Shown here piece by piece: positions 1-8,200 of a DNA stretch of 11,056 nucleotides (position 1 is the stretch's first letter; every line of letters starts with the position of its first letter). Origin of the DNA: Ectocarpus siliculosus (lineage: Eukaryota > Sar > Phaeophyceae > Ectocarpales > Ectocarpaceae); NCBI GenBank assembly GCA_000310025.1, contig FN649752.1, forward strand, positions 3,908,346-3,919,401, in the 5' to 3' direction. A program made the position numbers and the translations under genes. The notes beneath the pieces are model-generated. The model was not told the DNA's origin. It worked only from the letters and a program-made list of their open reading frames with translations, and did not search any database.

Positions 1-300
1 TTTTTTTCCCTTTGGGGAAAACCGGGAAAGAAAAGCATTCCCAAAGCCCCATCCCACCAGTCCGGGGGAGCAAGATCCCGGGGCCCTTATTCCCCTGGCG
101 CGTTTTTCCCCGATTCATTCTTTTTTAAACGCCCCCCCTCCACCCCGGTGTGTAGTTTTGGGGACCCCAACAAAAGACGCGGGGGATGCGGGGGGGGGGA
201 ACCAGTTTCCCCCCCCCCCCCCCCCCCCCCTGCAGACCAGCATTTTTTCGTGGTCGTCCTTTTAGAGAGGGGGGTCGCAAATACCTGGTAGACTTTATAA
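1..300. other. Low-complexity, probably low-quality contig-end sequence
   Basis: The stretch is made of runs of doubled to quadrupled bases (ttt, ccc, gggg, aaaa), a G9 run near 191-199 and a C22 run at 209-230. This texture, over the first few hundred bases only, is what error-prone read ends look like. I see no gene in it. Confidence 0.5.
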
Positions 301-2080
301 GAGCTCACGTGTTGTACTGTAGCCACATGCTTTGGTCGGGAGTTGCAGAGGGAGGTTTGGCCTCATGTTGTATCTTGTAGGCGAACGATGGTGAAGATGG
401 CGTGTTTAAGTTAGTAGTTAGGGTCGACCGCGCTATGCGCCTGAACGCGATTGTTTGGGCGCGTTCAAGCCAATAAAAGCCTATTTGAGTTCATATACTG
501 CTCACTGATGACTGATGACTCTTAGAGGACGGGTAGGTGTCCGTTCGAAGAGTGAGTGAGAGTGATGTAACACGCAACAGCAACGTCATTGTTATTATAG
601 AACAACATTATTCCGTCTTCCCTCCATTCGTCCAATACCGACCGGTGGAGAGGGAATGGGATGAAATGCCACAAGAAGGTTTTGAAAAAAGTCGTTCGTC
701 GGCATACAAACGCGATGGACGGAACTTATTTATGTAGACAACCAAGACAGACGGATGTAACATGCCTGACTGACGGTCGTCTTGGAGATTGAATCACGAT
801 GATGGATGATCGAGAAGGAGCCTTGGGGTACCGTATAAATGCATGCACATCCACTACTGTTACTGTTGTACACACACCCTCGCCCGGCTGTAACCACCAC
901 GAAGATGTCGCTGGTGGTCTGTCGGTTCTCAAGAAACACTTCATGAACATTTTCTAAGCAATAGCCACACAACAACAGCGGGATGCCATCCAAGCAGGGA
1001 AGTTAAAAGTTCGACAAATCAAACGGCGAGCGGGGCGTGGCAGTCTCACGCTGTCTGCACCCCTTCCTCACCACCCCCACGCGGCCTGAATGTTCTCCCC
1101 CCTATGCATATTCGTACTATTGTACAAGCCTTGCCTTCAACAGAGGCGGGGGCCCGGCCCATATTTGTGTTCATATTTTTTCCCACCACCACCCACTCGT
1201 ATTTCCAACCGCGGTGCCGCCTCCTGGTTAAGCCAAGGCTACTGCTACAATCACCACCATGTCCCACGCCATCAGCTTCCCGAGACATGACAGGAACATG
1301 CACCGACTGGGGAAGAGCTCCCCGACAGCCAAACAAATACAAACAATTAAAGACGACTTGTAGCGAACACTCGCTGTCACCGAATCGACAGAGTAAATAA
1401 TAGATTTCCGGAAAAGAAAGGCTTCTATTGCCGTGTTCATCACGTCGATAAGGTAAGACTCCCCCCTTCCTAAACCTACATCATAAAGAACCCTTCTACA
1501 CCATATTCACACACAGAGTACATGGACACATGGACCCTTCCCAACGCTATAAAATAGTAACTGTCTTGGTAGTCAGTACCGAATGTGTGTGTGTGTGAGA
1601 AAGGGCGCCAACAGAACCCATTACCACCGAAACCACAAGCAACTAAACTGAAACGGCAGGTTTCTACCTTTATCTCCACAAAAAAAACTCGTGAAAAATA
1701 AAACACAACTACATCCTGCGCAGCACCTTCAAACGCCAAAATATTGTACTGCTATATGAGTACCCTTCGCCCACCGACGCATCCGTAACGAACGGCCTCT
1801 ACCCCCCCGCTCCTCCCCCCCCTTTCCCCAAAAATTGGGGACGATTTTTTATCCGCCGGCCCCCCCCCCCCCCCCTCCCAGTACACAAATCCCAGCACGC
1901 ACAAACCCGCCGCTGAAACAAACCACGGGCCGCCTGCGTCGAGGCAATTCGCATCAAACAGACCAACCAAAGTCGCGGACCAATTGTTGACGCTTGGTAT
2001 CCCACCCCCCACCCGTCCCCGTTGACAGCCGTCTTCGTTTCAGCAGAAGCGCCGCCACCCATGTCATGTGCCCTGCAGGT
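301..2080. other. No recognisable gene
   Basis: Open frames up to 98 codons occur on both strands, but none has a recognisable motif, a convincing splice pattern or consistent codon use. The stretch holds a C-rich block near 1800-1876 and a short (TG)n run near 1584-1597. An AATAAA is present at 473-478 on the plus strand. It may be the 3' flank of the gene or a further intron of it. Confidence 0.5.
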
Positions 2081-2298
2081 CTACCCTATGTGCTCTCCGA
2101 CCCCCGGTATCCCCGGCGCGCGGCGTCGCGCGGCGGCCGTCGCTGCCGACACAGCCTCTACCTCCCACGGGTTGACGGTGTTCATCCCCGCCTCGTCGTC
2201 CCACTCCACCATCAGGCACTCCCAAGGCATCATCTGCGTGCGGGGATCCTTGGGCTTCACCCCCACCAGGGTGCCCTCGAAAATGCGGGGGGGCTCCC
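2081..2298 (-). CDS. Exon: tudor-like ancillary domain (residues 842-913), possible C-terminus
   Basis: The split codon gives Gly, then EPPRIFEGTLVGVKPKDP, MMPWECLMVEWDDE and TVNPWEVEAV. Plant auxin response factors have 'RRFSGTIVG...DP...W..L.V.WDE......VSPWEIE' at this place. Plant BRWD proteins have 'WEGRVLAVKPKS...PWE.Y.V......SPWEL'. The match of G-T-L-V-G, the W, the WD(D/E) and the NPWE is clear. The acceptor is TTTGCCAG. The reading frame then runs through an Ala/Arg-rich tail to TAG at 2081-2083. Two donors could end the exon earlier: GGGAG|GTAGAG at 2161 and AGG|GTAGAC at 2085. The domain is secure; the end is not. Confidence 0.82.
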
Positions 2299-5200
2299 CT
2301 GGCAAATAAAACACGTGCCAACCCGGAAGAGGACCACGCGGCGATAACGGGATTAGGCTCGCATCAAGTAGGCATTTTTTTCGTTTTTAATGCGCGGGGT
2401 TCCGTGCCTACCGGAGCACACAAACCGGAGGATTGATCTCTGGCGGGTGTTCCGTACCGACGAAACATGAAAGGGGTGTCTGGCTCACGGGCAACCGGCT
2501 GGCGAGTACAAACGACAAGCACAAAAGTAACAAAATTAACAAAATCAACAAAATCAACAAAATTAACGAGCTCAATCCACCCAAACCAACGAGGGATTAG
2601 TTCCAAGAGCATGCCCACGAGAAACGTGCATGGCACAAGGGCATGCAAAAGCCAAAATAATCCTAAGAAAAAACAAAGCGAACGCCATATGTAACAGAAT
2701 GATGCCCACTACAGAGTACTTGGCACGGTACGGTACGGCACGGTATGGCACGCACCTGGTTCCTCCATGAAGGCCATCTGTATGTGCATCTCCGACCTCC
2801 AGTTGAAGGTCATGGCCTCGTCATACTTGGACGTCACCACCACGAACTCGGGCATTTCATTGCTAAGCCGCATAGAAACCCTCAACACACCCCCGGGCAC
2901 TACTGCCGGCGCCACCGGTGCCGCCGGTGCCGCCGCCGCCGCCGCCGCCGCCTCCCCGCCCCCGGCGCCTTCTTCCTTGGACGCGTCAGCGGCCACGTCC
3001 GACTGCCGCTTCTCCTGCTCTCCGGGCGGAGGTGTGTCTGGGGTCCCTGCCGCCGTTGCTGCTGCTGGAGGTGATGCAGCGGTCGAAGGCGAAAGAGGCT
3101 GCGAACCAGCTGCATCTTCTGCTGCTGCTGCTGCTGCTGCTGGTGATGGTGACGACGATGTTCTCGTCGGTGATGCGGCAGTCTTCGGTTCGGTGGACCC
3201 CCCCGAATCGACGTCCATTGGTTCGGCGCCTGCAGCACCAGCGGCACCGGGCGCGCAGGTCGCAGCAGAAGACGGCGAGGCTTCCCCCTCCGCCGCAACT
3301 GTAGTCGACGAAGGTGCTTCGGCCGTCTTTGTCGCCGCCGACGGCGAAGCTGCCGACGGCGATGCTTGGGGTGCAGCAGCAGCAGCAGCAGCAGCCGCGC
3401 CGCCGCCTGGCGACGGGGGTGTTGGGGAGACGCCATTGGCCGTCGGAGACCGTGCCTCGGGTGTTTCGTCGAGTTTTGGAGGCTTTTTCTTGGCGTCGCC
3501 ACTATCGCTGCCGTCGGTTTGATGTTTCTCTTCCTCGTCGGGAGTGCCGTACTTGATGCCCACCAGCTTGTCGTAAAACACCTGACAGCAAGAAAAGAGA
3601 AGAACGGAGAAACGAACGTCCCGAAGAGGCGACAAGGGTGAGGGATACGCGCAAGACCGACACCCAAGTGATTGAGGGCTAGATCTACAAGGGGGGGGGG
3701 GGAATGGTTCAGCAGCAACCACTGCAAACGATAGTTGGTTCGTTGCCTGCCGGTTATTGCGAAAAATCACGATAGCACACACGTTTATCCCCGTCATCGG
3801 GAGGCTGCCCAAACAAACAGCTCAAACCAAGAGCGTAATTGCTCCCAAGTGCGCGGTGCTAAGTGCTAAGTGCTAAGTGAAAAGAAATGGTGCCCAGAAG
3901 AGAAACATGAGCAACCAGAACAAGAAAAACCGCCATGATGAAAACACCGGCCCTGAGGTGGTGCCATGACCATGACCATGACACGTCGTCGTCTAGCGCC
4001 GGGGTTACCTACCTGTCGGGCGATGCTGGCCGTGTCCGGCTGTCCATAGTCGTCGTCTTCGTCGCTCTCCTGCCCCCCCCTTCCAATGTCATCCTCTTCG
4101 GCAGTTCCCGTGTCAAAGCCCAGTTGCCTGGACCGTCGTGAGGCAGACAGCGAAAATAATCGATCAAGACACCATGACAAAAAAACGCACATGATAACCA
4201 TCCCTCAGCGTGTGTACCGTAAACCTACATGCCATAATTTACCCTGAATCAAAGTCGGAACAGCAAGAGACAATGACCAGCCCGGTGGCTACAGGCGTTC
4301 GTTGCATAGATGCATACCTTGCGAGCTTCTGCATGCCGGGCATGGTGGCGAGCTCAGGCGAGGCGCTGATGGCGGCTGACATGTGCTTGTTCCACAACGC
4401 CTCCAGTCTCTTCCCGTCTTCCACCGTCTTGCCAAGCTCGGCAGCCAGCTTGGGCTCATCTAGGGTCTCCATTCCAACCTAGGACGCACGTCATATAGGG
4501 GGCCCGGCAAACAGGCCCCAACAAGAGCGCAAACAATGGCGTCGACAATCAAGGAGTCAGTAGCAGCACCAGGGTTTTGGTAGACTTGAAGGAAAAACAA
4601 GCGTTCAGCTTTGCACCTGCCAGAGGTCAAAACCTGTCCCTTTGCGCCCCGTGGAATGCAAAGGTTCTTCCGGGGTACTGTGCGCCACCAGCCCTCCAGA
4701 GGACGGACGCTCTGCACACAACGTGTGGAATGATGGAAGATGTGGGGAGGTTATGTATTGTCGCAGAGCGGTGCGCCCGTGCCCACGGGTCCCAATCAAC
4801 AAGCTAGCTACCAAGCGAGCGCAAACGCAGGGCGGTGTTTTTGGCAAAGCCCAAGCACGGTGTCGAGCTTAGGCCACCCCTTACCGAGATGGATAGCAAG
4901 TGACTCATTCGCTGCAGCACAGCCGAACTGCAAAACACTTTGCATGTACAATTGCATTTTCGTCGAAGAGCGGCGTCGTGCTCAAGACACTCCTAACAAG
5001 ACTCTCCCACAAAAGAACAAGCTGCGAACATCTAGATACCAAGTGACCAGTCACCGCATCACCGTTGAACAGAAATTACTTTTTCGTCCGGTCCAAGAGC
5101 GGTGTCGTGCTTAAGACACCCCTCGCAATCTACGTAGATAGAGCAAGCTAAGTGATGTGATGTGATGTGATGTGATGTGATGTGATGTGATGTGATGTGA

Positions 5201-8200
5201 TGTGACGTAATATGATGTGATGTGTGATGTGACGTTATGTGGTGTGACGTGAGTGACTCACGTTCACCGCAGCGTCGGCCGCTGGGGGTAGGGTGGGGAA
5301 CTTGTCCTGGCAGTAGAGGCGGCAATTAGAGGCGACCAAGGCCAGCTCGCGCTTGAACTCCTCCACCGACCGGTAACGGCACGCCGAGCACCGCTTCCAC
5401 AGCTTGTTCAGGTCCATCGGCTCCGAGATCACATCGTAGTAGTCTTTTTTCGTGATTTCGTGAGTCAAAGGAGCGGAAAAGGGATCATCACGGTACAGGA
5501 GGGGAGGGGCATTGTCTTGGGTGTAGCAGGATGCCAATCGGCTACTTCTTCCACCCGATATTACATCGGACATACTTAGCTCTCAAGGATTGCGGGAACA
5601 GCCTTCGATGCCGTTCTGCGATGAGATGTAATCTTGCCAATATTGTTTTTTTTTTAAACATACGAATAACGGAACCGGAATCGAGATTTACCTGAGCACC
5701 TACTGTGCACAGCGAGCATCAGGTAACTAAACACAACGCTGCTGCTGCTGCTGCTGCCTCTCCCTCGCCGCAAAGATGCCTGCAACACCGCTCACCTGGG
5801 TATATCGTCCTGCTCACAGGTACGAGGAAGTGCGCTACGTCAGCCCTCTCCCTCATGGCCTTGACAGCCTTCTTCAACAGCCGGTTTAGCTTGCCGAAAG
5901 GCTCTGTGGGAGGCAGCAGACCCAGCTCTTCGAAAGATCGGGGCACCGGAGTGGGCTGTGCGTGTGTGTGTGCGGATCAAAGGCAGCACGTGTCAGGGGG
6001 GGGGGGGGTAACCTTCGTTGTCGAGTCGAACGAAGCCAACTTCTGCCGTGCCCGCATCGTCGCTGCAACATTCGTGGGACATTTATGAACAGGGCGGGCG
6101 GATGCAGGTATAGCGCGGGTAAAACCTCTTGGCACATGTACATCAAAACAAAAAGCACCAACCGCGGGATCCACCCCCAACACAAAATAACCCTTTCAAC
6201 GCCCTGTAAATACTCGCGGCAACGCATCCCATCCCCAACAACCCACAAAACCACCGACTCGACCCAAAATGGGTGATTCATACTCCGAGTACAATAATAA
6301 CGTACCTAAAAGCAGCCTGCATATCAGCTATTGTACCAGCTATCCTATTCCTATCCTCCTCTATCCTCACCTCGAGCTCTATGGTGGCGAAGGGCTGCGC
6401 GCCCTTGGCCCTCCGGCTGGAGCCCCCCTGGTGGTACGAGATAGACTTCACCGTGTGCTGCTGGACGGTGCCAGGCCTAGGCGGGTCAGAGCCCCACACA
6501 CCCCTATATCCGGCCTTGGCCTGGCCACCACGCCGACGTGAAGACAAGACGCGCGCCGAGTGTAAGGGTAAGGGAGAGGTTGGCGCAAGTGTGACGCCAC
6601 GGTGCTGGATGGACAAAGGGGGTAATGTAACGATGGGTAACTGGATGACTTGACTCCGCCGCCCGATAATGTACGCGTATGGAAGAACAAGAAACAAGTG
6701 CAGATCAAAAACGGGGAAAGGACAACGCGATGAACTTATTGGCAACTTATCGCGGAATCTCATCTGTTCAGCGACACGATATTTCCTTGAGTTTTGAAAG
6801 AAAAACAAACATGAACCGACGCGATAAGCGTTCCTCGCTGACACCCAACAAAGTGAGGGCCAAATTAAGAAAATGAAGAACATTCAGACTGCTGTTCTTT
6901 GCGTGTATATGAAAAAGATCCTAGCTGGAAAGAGCCAGAAACAGACAGGGGTTCGGCACCACGGCTGCGCTATACTGCTGCTGTAGGCTCCACTACACTA
7001 CAGCAAAAACAAGCACAGAATGCCTTGCTCGCCGTACTTCACCTGAGTGCCAATACGTCCATTCCACTGCGAAGAATGCCTACTGCATGCAAAACACCTC
7101 CATCGCTAAAACCCGACACAGCTGATAAAAAAAAAAATCACTTGCTATTCTACCGCACGATTACATCAAAAGTCTTGTTACTGCTGTACCTCTGCCTCCA
7201 ACGAGAGCACGTGCCCGTCTCCATAGTAGAGGACCTCATCCCCCTTGTCCGGCATGGAGTTTCTCAGGTGAGCCGGTAGCAGGGAAAGGAACTTTCGCCG
7301 GTCCAGCTCAGAGTAACACCCTTGCGCGGCTTGCCAGTCGATCACATCCTGGCGAGAAAAAAAAAAAAAAGCACAACGCCGACGCCGAAGAAAATGAAAA
7401 CAAGCTTGCGCGCGATTGTGGGTGGACAGAGAATCAAGCCAGGGCGAGCAGGTAGATACCAGCAGGTTTTGCTGCAGAAACATCCACTTCAGGCAAATTC
7501 TCGTTTACCCAAATGTTACACATCCATCCGACATTTTTTGTGTTTTTCCTCGCTCACCCCATCGTGCTTACAACTCACCCTCTACTCCAGTCGCGGTCTT
7601 TCCTTCTTTCCTTCTATACGATACGATACGATACGAAACGATACGAAACGCGATATACATTGCCATCTCGGGCTACAAAGAGATAAGAGATGAGCACGCC
7701 AACCAACGACCACACAGGATCATCTCTCTACGAACACGGACATGCCAATGCCGTTGTTCCATCATCGAGCCAGCCTCCTCCCTCTTTCACCTTGAACGCG
7801 CCCCAGGCCGCGAGGAGCTGCGGCGCTGTCTGTGCGTTGTTGACGAAGGTTCTCCACTTTCGACGCCGCCCGAACTCCGACCAACGGGCATCCACAACCC
7901 TGCACACATCATCAAACAAGGGGCAGGACAAAAACGTCTTGTAGTACACGTCAACCCGAACAAGGAGAAAGAAAAAACATTCCGTACGTGTCAAAGCACA
8001 CAACCAACAGGAACGTACGCAACAAATCACATCACGTGCATACAAAACATCATGGGCAAGGACCAAACAACGACGCACTAGCAACATGGCCGCTGTCCTA
8101 CAAGGGGAACAAACTAGGGGGGGCGCTCTTTTCACTACAAACTGATTCCTGTACTTGAAGCCGTTGGAGAGAGGGGCCTGCCCAACAATACTAAAGGACT

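Noticed and set aside
209-236. C22 followed by CTGCAG, like a homopolymer-tailed PstI cloning junction
   Set aside because: Neighbouring sequence has the same homopolymer texture and there is no vector sequence; more likely low-quality or natural poly-C.
505-521. TGATGACTGATGACT, resembling snoRNA C/D boxes
   Set aside because: It is a simple 8-bp direct repeat without a properly spaced D box, terminal stem or guide region.
1799-2062. Minus-strand open frames just downstream of the tudor exon
   Set aside because: Composition is dominated by poly-C/G runs giving Gly/Arg stretches. No splice continuity and no domain were found.
2767-3522. 251-codon open frame on the plus strand
   Set aside because: It is Ala/Gly/Val-rich and mirrors the GCN-repeat exon on the minus strand, which splices in phase with recognisable domains on both sides.
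5487-5493. GTGATGA on the minus strand inside an intron, possible C box of an intronic snoRNA
   Set aside because: No CTGA D box at a suitable distance and no closing stem before the exon.
5444-5573. Upstream extension of the bromodomain core exon (residues containing DDPFSAPLTHEITKK)
   Set aside because: It mimics a bromodomain shelf, but there is no acceptor in phase. Splicing at AAAAAAG to the CCAG|GTGAGC donor gives the exact PDYY consensus, so this stretch is intron.
7416-8081. 221-codon open frame on the plus strand
   Set aside because: It runs antisense over the WHIM-like exon 7791-7899 and over microsatellite intron sequence, and has no recognisable motif.
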